Assembly: GCA_033675265.1 (NCBI GenBank)
Contig: JAUJYZ010001512.1
Location: forward strand, 464,501 to 528,500
Origin: Actinostola sp. cb2023
Taxonomy: Eukaryota; Cnidaria; Anthozoa; Actiniaria; Actinostolidae
DNA: 64,000 nucleotides
Reading direction: 5' to 3'
Part shown: in pieces, positions 49,922 through 61,244 of the stretch
Numbering within the stretch: position 1 is the stretch's first letter
How the letters are laid out: the number at the start of each line of letters is the position of its first letter
The notes under the pieces: generated by a model
Seen by the model: the letters and a program-made list of their open reading frames with translations, nothing else
Database searches by the model: none
Told to the model about the DNA's origin: nothing
Position numbers and translations under genes: made by a program

Positions 49922-52604
49922 GGAACAGCGTGACTGTCACGCAATCGTTCGATATGTGACCGCGCGCCCTAGTGGAATGCTGGGTACTGAATGTACGTTT
50001 TGTGATCATCCTTTGTTTCAGTTTTTGGCTGAGGGCGATCGATGAATGGCTGTTTGAACTGACGTCCTTACTACTGTAATTATTACCCATTGAACTGTCT
50101 CTAAGATATGATACCAATGAAGGTGTGGGCACCATTCGTATTTCACAACCTAAATCGTGTTAAATGTCCGTGAAGCAATTTGTCCTATTTTTATTCGAAT
50201 ACTTTGGTGGCTGTCATCACCACAACATAACGATATGTGGTGAATGGCAACATGGTGGAAAATACAATGACCTGGGGCAGTTCCTGGATTTTGCCAAGGG
50301 GGGTTTGAAAACAGGGATGTTGTCTATCCCATAACAAAAGACTTTTATCAATGATTTAGATGAGAGGTTCCGAGTTGTCATTTAGGGGGTTCGGTCACTC
50401 GTATATACGTCTGTATCATGTATAATTAACCGCCCTTATGTTTAATTTGTAGAACAAACTTATTACGGAAGGATGTCTTTACTGTTTATATGGTTTCCGA
50501 GTAAGTCGTCCACTGCTGAATGCATGTTGCGTGAGATTTCAGCGAACGTGGCGCACGCGCAACCACGAACTGTGTAGTTTCCTGTCGATCAGCAAAACGG
50601 TGTGCACGCACCCGGGCACGCACATCCTAAACGAAAGTCCAAGCGGGTAAAAATACGGCTATTTTAGGCTCAGTAAGTTCTGTACTTCATCATTTATACA
50701 CACGTTAGCTAATCTGGACATAATCTTAATTCTATGTGTCATTTGTTAGCGTCAGAAACCATTAAGTATATACGTCATTGGTTTTTTGCATCGTAATGTC
50801 CAGACTCTAGACACATGTTCAGTATTCAATACTGGACCTGCGAAGGACCGTGCGGCTGACCTTCGAAGGCTACAATCACGTACATCACTAACCGTATATG
50901 TGTTGTACTGCAACGTGATAATCCTCTTTGGCTGAATGTCAACCGACTATCAATATTCCTGGGATGGTTTTTGAGTAGAGTGATTCAAGGTCAGACATGG
51001 CGGTGACGCCGATTGTACTTTAAAATGTGCCGGGGAGTAGACAGGACGGCTGACAGGCTACAAGACTAGGTCATTTTGTTGGCAAACATTCAATAAACTA
51101 TTGAGGATAATCGACCACAATGTCAAAGCCTAGGGCAAGCCATGCTCATTGAGCGGAATTGATGCGGAATTGATGCGGAATTGATGCGGGATTGATGCGA
51201 GAGCATCACAGAGTAGGCTAAGTGTTTGACCTGGATCCTCCATAGTATTACCACTGACGAGACTACATAGCTGCATGATATATTGTCATCATAAACCTAG
51301 AACCTTTCGAACTGAGAATAATAACATGTTTTACTGTTAAACAAACTTTTACTATTTACGTTTAGCGACATGAACTCTGTCGGTTCGGCAGGAGTATTGC
51401 AGCGGTCATGAAAGATCTCCGGACATTCCTGCTCTAGCTAACCACATCTCTGCAGTTTGCGAACTGTGTCAGTGTGAATCAGCGGTGTTTCGACATTTTT
51501 AGGCTTCATTCTGATCCCAACGGAGACTCAAAACTGACATGTGCTACGGAACTCATGTCTTGCATGCATGCTGTGGATTAGTTGGTCGATCAATTGTATT
51601 TATTGTATATTCCAGTTCTTCAATCAATCACTCAATCATTTATTTATCCACATAGTTCTTCTTCACAAACGTTGGAAGCATCAATCAAGTCTTCTAATTA
51701 AATGGATTTATCTTTGGCTCAGTTTCCTAGTATTACTTAGATATTGATCCCCTGTACAGGCAGTCATTCTAGTGACGTGGCGGCTGACACGTGTATCACG
51801 GCCAGGCAAGCCTTCATCGGCAACTGGCGCTCGATTCCTTCCGTTCGTGCGGTTGCTTGTGTTCCGAACACGAACATTTCCGCCAGCCATCCGTATATAC
51901 ACCGACAAGAATCATCATGTGACTGATTGCTTACTCTCTTCCTCTTTTCCCGGTCTAATTGAACTTACTAAACTGAAACAATGATATCATCTTTTCGCCT
52001 GAAGATGCCCCGTTCACACCGAGGCTAAAACAGTTTTAAAGTGGTTTAACTAAACAGGTTTAGAAAATTATCTACAAACGCCACGCAACATTTGGCACAA
52101 AACTGCTGTCTTCGATGTTGCATAGTATAAATACCAGATAGTTTGATTCTTTTGAAATTAGATGCTCTCAGATTATAGAAGCTTGGTGTGAATGGGGCAT
52201 AAATTTAGATTCTTGTTATCGCTGAATGCCAACTGAAATATTCTTAATTTATTCCAGGCAAGATAAAGAGGTATTTTATTATCTTTCTTGAGTAAAGGCG
52301 TTGATATAATAATAATAATAAAGGCATTTCAAAGACTGATAACTAGTCTACATAGTTATTAACGTGGGAGCATAGATTGGTGGGAGCACTGATACCACCG
52401 GGTATCTCCATATTCAGTCAGTCTACAGCAAAAGTCCTTGCTTGCAATCGCCGGCGTTTCTCTGTCGAAGCCATAGCAAATTAAGTTGTAGTTTTCCTTA
52501 CTGATTTACAATTGTCTCAAGTGTCCATATTCCACTGCACAATAATTCAAAGCAAATCCACAAAGGATAACTTGGTAAACTCCTTCATTGAATTTTACAA
52601 GTTA

Positions 52605-52842
52605 GCCTACCGGAGGGGGTGGGAGAAACCGATAGCCTACCGGCGGGGGTGGGAGAAACCGATAGCCTACCGGCGGGGGTGGGAGAAACCGATAGCCTAC
52701 CGGAGGGGGTGGGAGAAACCGATAGCCTACCGGAGGGGGTGGGAGAAACCGATAGCCTACCGGAGGGGGTGGGAGAAACCGATAGCCTACCGGAGGGGGT
52801 GGGAGAAACCGATAGCCTACCGGAGGGGGTGGGAGAAACCGA
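52605..52842. repeat. 30-bp minisatellite, eight copies (agcctaccggagggggtggg)
   Basis: Eight head-to-tail copies of 'agcctaccggagggggtggg'+'agaaaccgat'; two copies have 'ggcggggg' instead of 'ggaggggg'. Being 30 bp and stop-free, it gives spurious plus-strand ORFs. Near-identity indicates recent expansion. Confidence 0.97.
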
Positions 52843-53237
52843 TATGAAAGGGGCGGGGATGATCGTCGTCTCTTTTAGGAGTGTAAATTACGTTTTTTGG
52901 TATCTCTTAGGGTGTTCACGATAGAATGGCAATATGGTTAGCCATTGAGGTATCATTTAGGGTTGCACGTGAACAAATAACAATTGTGTTTGTGGCTACG
53001 GCTCTTATCAGTGTCTGTCTGCCTGTTTTAGAATGGTATCTTTTAGGGGTCACATAAACCTTAAGCCACGCCCAGACTGGTCTCCTTTTGGGGGCAAATA
53101 CCAACCATAATAAGCAGCCAATATATATTTATTTCTCCTATTATTATTATAATACCCCAATACATTTGCTAAAGTAATTTCAAGCGCGCGAGACCCAGAT
53201 ATGTGGAGGGCCTGGTGGACTAAAACAGCTGAGTACC

Positions 53238-53243
53238 TTTATT
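53238..53243 (-). promoter_or_regulatory. Poly-A signal of TIMP-C (AATAAA)
   Basis: The minus strand reads AATAAA about 53 nt beyond the TIMP-C stop at 53296, consistent with a short 3' UTR. Confidence 0.55.
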
Positions 53244-53295
53244 ACAAATATAGGTACATTTATAAGCGATGCAAGAAACCTATACTGAGATGAAT

Positions 53296-55484
53296 TTAGT
53301 TTTCGAACTTTGCAAAGTCAAAGTGGAATCCAAACAGGCTGATGAAAGCACATCGATTGTAAGGTAGATAGCTTTGAAACACGTGTTTCCAAGTACACGA
53401 AAACCCATCGTTACCGCAGTACAAGTGTTTTTGACTACAATACTTGTCTATCAGTTCTCCTTGCGGGTCTAAAGTGCTGCAGGAATGACACTGACAATTC
53501 TTGCCATAAACTCGTCGAAATCCATGTTTTTGTGACCTAGTTAGAGTATTCCACGGAGAGACAAAGTTACACGCCGATACGAACATCCTTCCATCGTCAA
53601 CATATCCACCAATAGCATAGGCGGAATTCCTCGATGACAGTCTTACAGAGCAAGTGTGGGGGTCTGTGTAGACCTTCACCTTGAATGTTGAATGGGAGTT
53701 CATCTTTGATCCTTTTCCTATTATCCTTCTATCCTTCCCATTTTTGCCGCGTCCTTTCAATATTTCATCGACTCGGAAGACGTAGCTGAGAACCTGTCTT
53801 TCAGTTGCCCAGGCCCTGAACGAGCTTTCAGGTTGCTTCGGTTCCGGTAGAGCTTCACGGCTTGGTCCTGCTAACAGTCGACCCCGAAAAACTGTGTGGA
53901 TAGAAATAGAAAACATATATAGATTATATATATAGTATATTGCCGGGGAGAAACACAAATGATGCAAACAAACATCGAGTAAGCATACTGAGCATATAAA
54001 TTAATTTTTAATGCGCTTATTGTATAAACCAGAAAGAAAACAAATATATACAGACGAGATTATCCGCTAAGATGGATTTAATCCAAGGACTTACTTGTGT
54101 ACACATGTAGCCTACAAAGTTCACGACCTTCTAGTAGTACATCTAAAACCATCGTTAACTGATTGGAGTCCTGATTGATTAAATCTCAGTTTCCCTGTGA
54201 CTATCTTACAAATACCTATCTGTAATGTCCGCATATACAACTACACCTCACACTGATCAAGATAAAACCGCATGAACTTTACTCATGGATTTCAAGGTCA
54301 CTGCGGGCCGCCGTTTAGTATCCTTTTCCCCTCTAAAAATAACCTCAGTAGACCGTCACCTGTTAGCCTTATGGCGAAGCGACAGGGGAAGGGCACAGCG
54401 AGATGCCATGGTGAGATGCAATATTGGAAAAATTGTTGTTTGTGTTGCCTCCCCCCGGACAATTCTTTATATGGTAACGAATTCCATATTTGGCAAGTAC
54501 TGACATACGAAATGCATGTAACCTTGGGATATCTGAACTTAAGTTGATCACAGCATATATACGAGCTGCGTGCATACGAGACATGCTCGAGAGACCAGCA
54601 AATGAAATGATAAGAAAAGCACAGCATGCCCGCCACCTTGAAGAGAAAGAATGTATCGGTCTTTATACTCTCTCTTAGATTTTACCTTACTAACCATTTC
54701 TAACAAAGCCAGTTAAACGTGTCAAGCAGCCAATGTTATTGTATTATTGTATTATGATTGACAGGACTGAAAAACTCTAAGTACGACATGATGCCTGCTG
54801 CCGCTAATCGGCTGCGCAACTATGCAAAACGTGCTAAAAATCTCATGCAAAAAAAAATTGTGTTTTTAACATAAATTACTAGAAAGTGTTAATCGGAGTG
54901 AAAACATGGGAGCGTGAAAAGTTAGGCAGCGTAATTGCTGAATAATCTTAGCATGAAAATCGTGATATGTCGATATGTGGCCATGGTGGGTAATATGAGT
55001 CAAGACACGCAAAATATACTTACCTTACCAACACACTAGTACACGGGATAACCAGGCGAATTTGTTTAATTCAGTCGGATAACTGGTATAGTGAAAATAA
55101 ACTGACCTAATATGAAACAGACACAAAAAAAACAGACACAAAGACACACACACAATGTCGACACACACATGCACACAGAGAGGAAAATCAGAGCTGTACA
55201 CTGAACATAAATACCACCAAATAAAATGGAAAATATACATGGAGATGATAGTTTACAGTGTTCTACAGTGAGTTTCTTACTGACCACGCCATGCGTACAA
55301 GAAGACATGCAACCTGATACAAGGAGGGTCCCATGCAAGGGATATTCAATAACTTACAAAAGTCCGATCTGCAGAAGAACTGCTGAGGGTGTGTTGCAGA
55401 GCTACATTTGCATCGGCTTCTCCTGGCATCAACGAACGACAGTAAGACAACAAGTAGAACTACAATCACAGATCGTGTTTCCAT
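53296..55484 (-). CDS. TIMP: TIMP-C: third TIMP gene, with RRSR before Cys1
   Basis: Two exons, 55358-55484 and 53296-53891, phase-1 join, 723 nt, 240 residues. The signal peptide METRSVIVVLLVVLLSFVDA is followed by RRSR and then CKCSSATHPQQFFCRSD. The join gives DFFFRGRLLAG, aligned with the DVVIRAKAV position of vertebrate TIMPs. The NTR part carries an enlarged loop after the second strand (SYVFRVDEILKG then GRGKNGKDRR), YAIGGYVDDGR and SACNFVSPWNTL. The C-terminal part has NCQCHSCSTLDPQGELIDKYC-like cysteine spacing and ends with a Phe-rich tail (SLFGFHFDFAKFEN). Twelve mature cysteines. The Lys after Cys1 and the basic RRSR extension are unusual for the family. A TATA box lies at 55598-55605. 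Confidence 0.93.
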
Positions 55485-55597
55485 CGTCAAACTTGCTCTT
55501 CTTACTGTTTGTTGGCGCTCGTGTGACTGCGGCTTAGCTGCATACCCAAAGTTCCACCAACTGCAAGTCTACTGATTTCGGCCGGGCTTTGGAGCTG

Positions 55598-55605
55598 TTT
55601 TATAA
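55598..55605 (-). promoter_or_regulatory. TATA box of TIMP-C
   Basis: The minus strand reads CCTTATAAAACAG about 115 nt upstream of ATG 55484. It implies a start site near 55570 and a leader of roughly 85 nt. Confidence 0.6.
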
Positions 55606-55933
55606 GGTTCGTCGCCAGGAACAGTCAAGTAGACATGATCAAACATGTTAATCAAGTATCGACAAGTAGACTGTGATGAATGAATGAATGCACTACTTTA
55701 TCCGAAGGCGATGATAAAAGCTCATTGGGAGGGGGTTGTCATTTGTAATGAAATGAATATCCCTGGTGAATGATCCCTGCATGGTGATTTACGTCAAATG
55801 CTGCAACTAAATCGTGTACACGACATACACTGTTAGATAACACTACTTCATGTTTATAATGAATTGAAGTTACATAGAAAGCATTGAAATGTGCAGTTTC
55901 ATGACGGTATCAGAACCTGAATGTGTAGGCATC

Positions 55934-56030
55934 CGCCTCCTTTGCAGGCGTCTTTAGGGGCGGTCCTAAAAACTAAGTCCCCTTGAGGGGATTTTTAGAA
56001 CCGCCCCTAAGGACGTCTGCAAAGGAGGCT
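55934..56030. mobile_element. ~97-bp hairpin element (gcctcctttgcaggcg)
   Basis: Arms 'gcctcctttgcaggcgtctt'+'taggggcggt' and 'accgcccctaaggacgtctg'+'caaaggaggc' are inverted copies; the centre is 'ccccttgagggg'. An almost fully palindromic MITE-like sequence. Confidence 0.85.
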
Positions 56031-57590
56031 ATTGGCATCCCCGCCTTGGGGCAATGACCCGTCATTATCAAATATACACGTTTTTTCGGCTGGTAAAAAG
56101 TTCAATTGAACTGCTAATCGAATTAAACGAGATGCATTTATTATTTAATAGTGCAATAAATTGAAACAGCATCTCAGTACGGTGGAATCAAGTGGGTCGA
56201 AACCTTTCAAACAGTGCCCAAAGAGGATCGCATTATTAAGAAGACATGGTAATATAAACGATTCTGTCATCGATTAGCAATAAAGAGCAACGTTCATCGA
56301 TTACTGATCAAGGTTTATAGCAGTCACATGCCACATTCGATCCTAACAACATTGGCGCGCAATTCAGGTAATTATCAGTAAAACGCGCGCGCAACTGAAT
56401 ACTGAATGTTTCAAGATGGCCATATTTATTAGTGGTTCTAGTCAGCACTACAGGTTCTATTGCTATCATGTATATAGCTAATTGCATAATCGTTGTCCGG
56501 TTGAAAATCATAAAAGCTGAGACCGGCAAGGATGGATGGGAAATCAGTTCGTGACCCGCATTACATGCAGATATATTCAATGTTCTCGTAGTTTTGAAGG
56601 TATATGAGCTATTTAACTAAAGATCCTACAAGTCTGGATAAAAAGGTCGATGATTTGACGATGTTATTTGAGAGTTTTAATTTCCCAGAATTCCTTTCGG
56701 TCATAGCTTTCTTGATTATCAACCCGACAACGATTATGCAATTAGCTATATACTGTGGCGGGGAATTCTAACGTTTAGCCACGTATACAATGCTCTATTC
56801 TTAGTTTTTTGTCTCGCGCATTTTGCAATAGCAACAGCTGCTAGAACTGTGTGAACGAAAACGCCTAGTTTGCTTCAGGGGTCGGTGCATTAATCAAACT
56901 AGGCTGACGGGTTATTATCCAGTTTGACGTTGTTTTTATATATCAATGGCTCCAGTAATTATGCTCAGCCCAAAAGACTTGACGTTAATGTGAGAAATCA
57001 CATAAGGGTAGCGTGAATCAGTAGATGCACGCATTGTTCCTGGTAAGATCCATCAACAGTTCATAATGTCAGACATGGTTTACATTACCACTCCGACTAT
57101 CAGTCTAGCCGAAGTCTAGTGGCCTCTCTGCACTGAAGAAAGAAAGGAAGATGTTTTCTTGATTATAATTTGGATGTGCGCTTTTCTACTCTATTTAAAA
57201 TACACCTCAATATTTCCATTTTTGAAATATAGTCAAACCAGGACAAGATTGTTTATAACAATTCTATATTCATTGTTTATAATGGTTGCGTGGGACAAAT
57301 AGCTGATTATGAAAGTACGCTGTCATCGACCGGCATATAGGAAGGGTTATATATACACACTCGTGTACAAACAATGGAGTATACCCACTTATCAAATAGT
57401 CAAGTGAAGTGTAGAAGAATCCTAACACAGAGAACGTTTTGGTATTCACTTAGCAAGCCAATGTGGGGTGGAAAGAGGTATACATTACGTAAAAGCGTAC
57501 TAAATAACCCGTGACCCTTGTTTGAATGAACTGACTGACTTATACGCGGCGAGTTGCATGGAAAATGAAAACGAGTAGTCTAATTGTTTT

Positions 57591-57736
57591 AGTAGAAACC
57601 AACTAGCATACTATCACGAATCCTGCAATCTGATTGGCTAACGTACTCACTATCTATTGAGCGATAGATAGTGAGTAGCGAAAATCAATAAATATTGGTA
57701 TACATCCGAAGATAGTATGCTAGTTGGTGTCTACTA
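57591..57736. mobile_element. ~146-bp inverted repeat (ccaactagcatactatc)
   Basis: Outer arms 'accaactagcatactatc' and 'gatagtatgctagttggt', plus an inner palindrome 'actcactatctattgagcga'/'tagatagtgagt'. The flanks share 'tagtctaattgtttta' on both sides, possibly an older duplication. Confidence 0.82.
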
Positions 57737-58208
57737 CGCACCTCGTTGACTATTTACTCGTAGAAAACTCGAACTCGTAGTCTAATTGTTTTAAAAATAG
57801 TCTATGTATTTAGCCAACAAATGAAGCTAGAAAGCGTGTAGATGCTCTGTTGCATTTATGGGTGTTTATTCTAATGTTAACTGATACACAGTGAACACAT
57901 GACTGTAGCAATACACAAACAACTATCCCCAAAGGACTAAGGAAGTAACTTGATACTCTAAACTTCAACACTTTTAATTTATTGGAGTGTCTCTTCCTGC
58001 GTAGACTAGAGTCCACCTGGTTAATAACGTACTCACTTTAGAAACTACGTAATTGTCTATACACGTTCTTCGTCATATAAAGCTTATGTTTCTGTACAAA
58101 GACATGCGAACCGAATCGTAGGGTTTGACTACGTAAGTGATCAGTGAATGAGATATCGGTCAAGTGCGGCGTTGACACGTAATGACATGCGCACAAATAG
58201 CAAAGTGC

Positions 58209-58480
58209 TCAGAGCGCGGCCATGTGTTGTAAGTAAATCATCGTCAACGGGCCCAGACACACGATGCAACTTTATTATTTTCTTGCAACGTTGCGCGCAA
58301 TAGATACAGAAGTAGGATCGAGTTCTACCTACTTCTGCAACTGTTGTGCGCAACGTTGCATATCGTGTGACACCCCAGAAAAGTCTTGTTGCGCGTAGCT
58401 TTGCAAGAAAAGTTGCACCGTGTGTCCGGGCTTTTACGTAAGTTGCGCGCCTATGTTTTGTAAGTAAATCATCGTCAACG
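58209..58480. mobile_element. MITE-like insertion flanked by a 23-bp direct repeat
   Basis: 'ttgtaagtaaatcatcgtca'+'acg' occurs at about 58227 and again at about 58458. Between them 'gcccagacacacgatgcaac' and 'gttgcaccgtgtgtccgggc' are inverted ends of an element with several gcaacgttgcgcgcaa words. Confidence 0.78.
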
Positions 58481-58754
58481 TTAATCAATATTATTACATA
58501 AGTGTGAATGATTGAGCGTTCAGAGCGAAGTGTCAGCCGTGAGAAAGATCACCCACGTCATTGTCATATGAAGCAAGATGTCAGTAGACTGTGGTTCAAT
58601 TAATATGCAATGAGTGAATGGAGATGTCAACGATTAAAATTGCACGAGATACTAACTGTAATAGACAACAACAACTCTTTATTTGTACTCTGATAGTTAC
58701 TGATATACGTAGTGCTTATCTAAAAGTTTATTCATAATTGTATTGTTTATTGAA

Positions 58755-59486
58755 ACAAGACGCTCAATGAGCGTACACTCGGGCTTATGACAAGGACAAT
58801 GTCAGTTGCGTACCTGACAATGACTGACAGTTGCGTGACTATGTATATACATGTATGTGTCGAGTTCATTTGATTTGCCTTTGGCTTTGAGTTCATTTGA
58901 TTACCTTTTGACTTTGAGTTCAATTGATTTGATTTTGATGAGTTCGTGAAAAGGCCCCCTCTCTAGCTTCAGATCCCGAAACGTCGAGTTTGGAATCGAG
59001 TTCGAGTTCGGGTTCGAGTTACGGTTCGAACGTCGAATAAAACAAGGACATCTTCTTCAATACAATATCATTTCTCTGACGTCATGACAATCAGTGACAG
59101 TTGAGTGACGAGGGAGACCATGTGGCGGGTGAGTATGTACATGATACGTCTTGAGGTTGCATAGGTCAGATGGTTCTGATAACGCCCTCACGTTTGTTTT
59201 TGTTAAATATATTTTAAGCGAGCTTCTAGTCCTTCTACCACTTCTAGTCATTGAACGATGAACTAGAATCCTGACCTTAATAGCTTGAAGATCTACAGCT
59301 GCTTTCAAAACTAAGATTCAAATCTACTTGAGTCGTTTGTTTTTTTTTCTTATCTGCCGAGTAATCTTGAAACTCGATACGATTAAATACGTCGCATACT
59401 TTCGTCATTCTTTGACCGGACTACGACGACGACGACTACCGAAAAACGCATTTTATAACTCGGGCTTCCTTCGGAAGTGCCCGAGT
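58755..59486. mobile_element. ~730-bp dispersed repeat, copy 2 (inverse of 22181-22998)
   Basis: Begins 'caagacgctcaatgagcg' and ends 'cgggcttccttcggaagtgc'+'ccgag'. It matches 22181-22998 in the opposite orientation over most of its length (for example 'ctctctagcttcagatcccg'). Non-coding; a short ORF at 59057-59308 is also seen in the first copy and is part of the repeat. Confidence 0.88.
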
Positions 59487-60141
59487 AATAAATGTACAAG
59501 AAATTAGAACTGAGTAGAGTAGGAAAAACAAATCATACGAGATACAGCGTTATTGTTTTGCTTTGACACTGCTTGCGGTGGTTATACGGTGTTCAAACTA
59601 CAAACAGATCAGAGTGAATTATTAGTTATACATGCATGCTTCGTCGCAAAACTGCGAAAATATGCCATTGAAAATGCCGAAGGAAAATATTGGGGGCAAA
59701 CAGAATCAATAAAGCCCCCTCCCACTCTCCCCTAGGCTTAGCCTGCGTAGCTTGGCGGACACTAAACCGTCCACGTACAAAAAAAAAAGGAAAGAAAGAA
59801 AAGAAAAAAATGGCCGGTGAAAAAAGGAAAAAAATTAAACTTGGAACGATTCCCCTGAAATTTCAGCCTCCTCCAAGCTACCATATATAATTTAGTATAA
59901 TTGCACTATACATTTGTCTCTTCTACGTGATGAACAACTGGTTGTCAAGGCAACTCCGGCACGACCTCATTTTTGGCACGTGGTGTTTCATAATTTCGCA
60001 AGACTTAATATTTTAAAGATATTTGATAAAAATAGACACATTCTATATTGATATATAGGATAAAAGTCAGTCCAAATAGCTGCATTATAACTACAAATGC
60101 AAGAAAAGTAGATATTTATATTTAAGGCTGATATTTCGATC

Positions 60142-60147
60142 TTTATT
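60142..60147 (-). promoter_or_regulatory. Poly-A signal (AATAAA) of the Cys-rich membrane gene
   Basis: The minus strand reads AATAAA about 110 nt downstream of the stop at 60256. Good position for a 3' end; motif only. Confidence 0.5.
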
Positions 60148-60255
60148 TTAATACAGGATCATCATCAGAGCAAATGTAAATGACATAATTATAATATATA
60201 TAATTATGTGAAACCAGCCAGCTACTCTATGTGGCAAGCAGTCAGTATTAAAGTT

Positions 60256-60891
60256 CTACATAGTACCAGGAGCAGAGGGTTTAATTATTTCCTCTGCGGC
60301 ATGGTACTGTGGCGGTCTTTCAGTGCATTGTGGATCTTTCTGAGGAGCTGTATGGTTAGTGTAAGGGGGAGGTCTAGTGGTTGTAATGACAGCAGCAGTA
60401 TTCTCCGGTGCGGCGTAATACTCTTGTATAACTACAGGTCTTCCAGCTTGCGCAGGTACGTTTGGGTGCGAGTATTGGTAAGCGTAAGGCACAGGGTGAT
60501 ACTCTTGTATAACACCACCGTAGTTGGGTCGACGCGTGATCGAAACTGCATTGTTTGGTTGGTTGCGTGCAAGGAGGCTGCCGGCCTGGGCTCGACGTTT
60601 GGCTCTTCTCTTGTAAAAACAAACAAAGAGAAATATACCAACTAACACAGCAAGCCCAGCGACACAACCGAGGATGAGCGGAAGTAGATCGGGGCAGTTT
60701 CCACGGCATGTCCCTCGACAACACGTTTCAATCAAACCACACGTTGTGTCGAGAGTACAATCGTTTCCGAAACAGTAGTTGTTAACAACGCAGTGGTAGT
60801 TGCAACATTCTTGATAAGGAAGCGAACAGTCGTATCTGCTAACACAAAATAAACTATTGGCGCTGACGTTGCGAGGAAAATGACCAGCCAT
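60256..60891 (-). CDS. Cys-rich single-pass membrane protein with PPxY motifs (WBP1/CYYR1/Shisa-like)
   Basis: A 211-residue frame from ATG 60891. Residues 16-67 are cysteine-rich, with two similar blocks (DCSLPYQECCNYHC and TTCGLIETCCRGTC). A hydrophobic segment at about 69-92 (LLPLILGCVAGLAVLVGIFLFV) is followed by the stop-transfer KRRAKRR. The cytoplasmic tail is Pro/Tyr-rich with PPPY (174-177) and PPQY (193-196), which bind WW domains such as those of NEDD4-type ligases. This layout matches the loose group of small Cys-rich, single-TM, PPxY adaptor proteins (Shisa, WBP1/VOPP1, CYYR1), but I cannot assign an orthologue. No signal peptide is present in this frame. The overlapping frame reads a signal-peptide-like WLVIFLATSAPIVYFVLA, and a T-rich acceptor-like tgttag lies near 60838, so the true first exon may lie upstream. 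A TATA-like box is at 60951-60960. Confidence 0.7.
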   Translation of the reverse strand: MAGHFPRNVSANSLFCVSRYDCSLPYQECCNYHCVVNNYCFGNDCTLDTTCGLIETCCRGTCRGNCPDLLPLILGCVAGLAVLVGIFLFVCFYKRRAKRRAQAGSLLARNQPNNAVSITRRPNYGGVIQEYHPVPYAYQYSHPNVPAQAGRPVVIQEYYAAPENTAAVITTTRPPPYTNHTAPQKDPQCTERPPQYHAAEEIIKPSAPGTM

Positions 60892-60950
60892 GTTTCTCCT
60901 TGCTGAACGAGCTTGAATTCTGGGATAATGATTCTCTCTCGTGCTAGTCT

Positions 60951-60960
60951 GCTTATAAAG
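60951..60960 (-). promoter_or_regulatory. TATA-like box upstream of the Cys-rich membrane gene
   Basis: The minus strand reads CTTTATAAGC about 60 nt before ATG 60891, which would make 60891 the first ATG of a short-leader transcript. If the first exon lies upstream, this match is accidental. Confidence 0.4.
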
Positions 60961-61244
60961 GAAACGTTGGCTGACCCCGATTGCACAACCAGCTCTTTTC
61001 CACCAATCAGACTGAAGACTAAAATATCAGTTTGACGTCATACAAGCCGGCCTCACGCATCCATCATATATCAGCCTGCAAAAAGCATAACTAATATGAA
61101 TACAAACTTGAATTTTAACCATACGTTAGTCAAACAAACTTCATGGGATTCTACGCTGACTTTTACCTGAAGCGGACATTTAGGTCTTTAGCTTCGTTTA
61201 AAAGAAAAGTAATTTGAGAAGGTTACTCAAGGTCACCGCTGAAG

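Larger units (their letters stand above)
49863..53295. other. Interval between TIMP-C and TIMP-B
   Basis: No gene recognised. It holds the TIMP-B promoter (TATA-like at 49911-49921), a short 'ggaattgatgc' repeat near 51158-51200, and a 30-bp minisatellite at 52605-52842. The rest is unique AT-rich sequence. Confidence 0.5.
55485..60255. other. Interval between TIMP-C and the Cys-rich membrane gene
   Basis: No exon recognised. It contains the TIMP-C promoter, hairpin elements at 55934-56030 and 57591-57736, a MITE-like insertion at 58209-58480 and an 830-bp-family repeat at 58755-59486. A short purine-rich run occurs at 59780-59830. Confidence 0.5.

Noticed and set aside
52512..52924. Plus-strand proteins YRRGWEKPIA and GVGETDSLPA repeats
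   Set aside because: Both are frames of an eight-copy 30-bp minisatellite with no supporting signals.
54272..54678. Overlapping ORFs on both strands near 54.3-54.6 kb
   Set aside because: No recognisable domain, no splice context, mutually overlapping frames; treated as chance ORFs in the TIMP-C intron.
59057..59308. 83-codon ORF also seen near 22443-22628
   Set aside because: It is part of the dispersed repeat present in two inverted copies; the frame is not maintained over the whole element.
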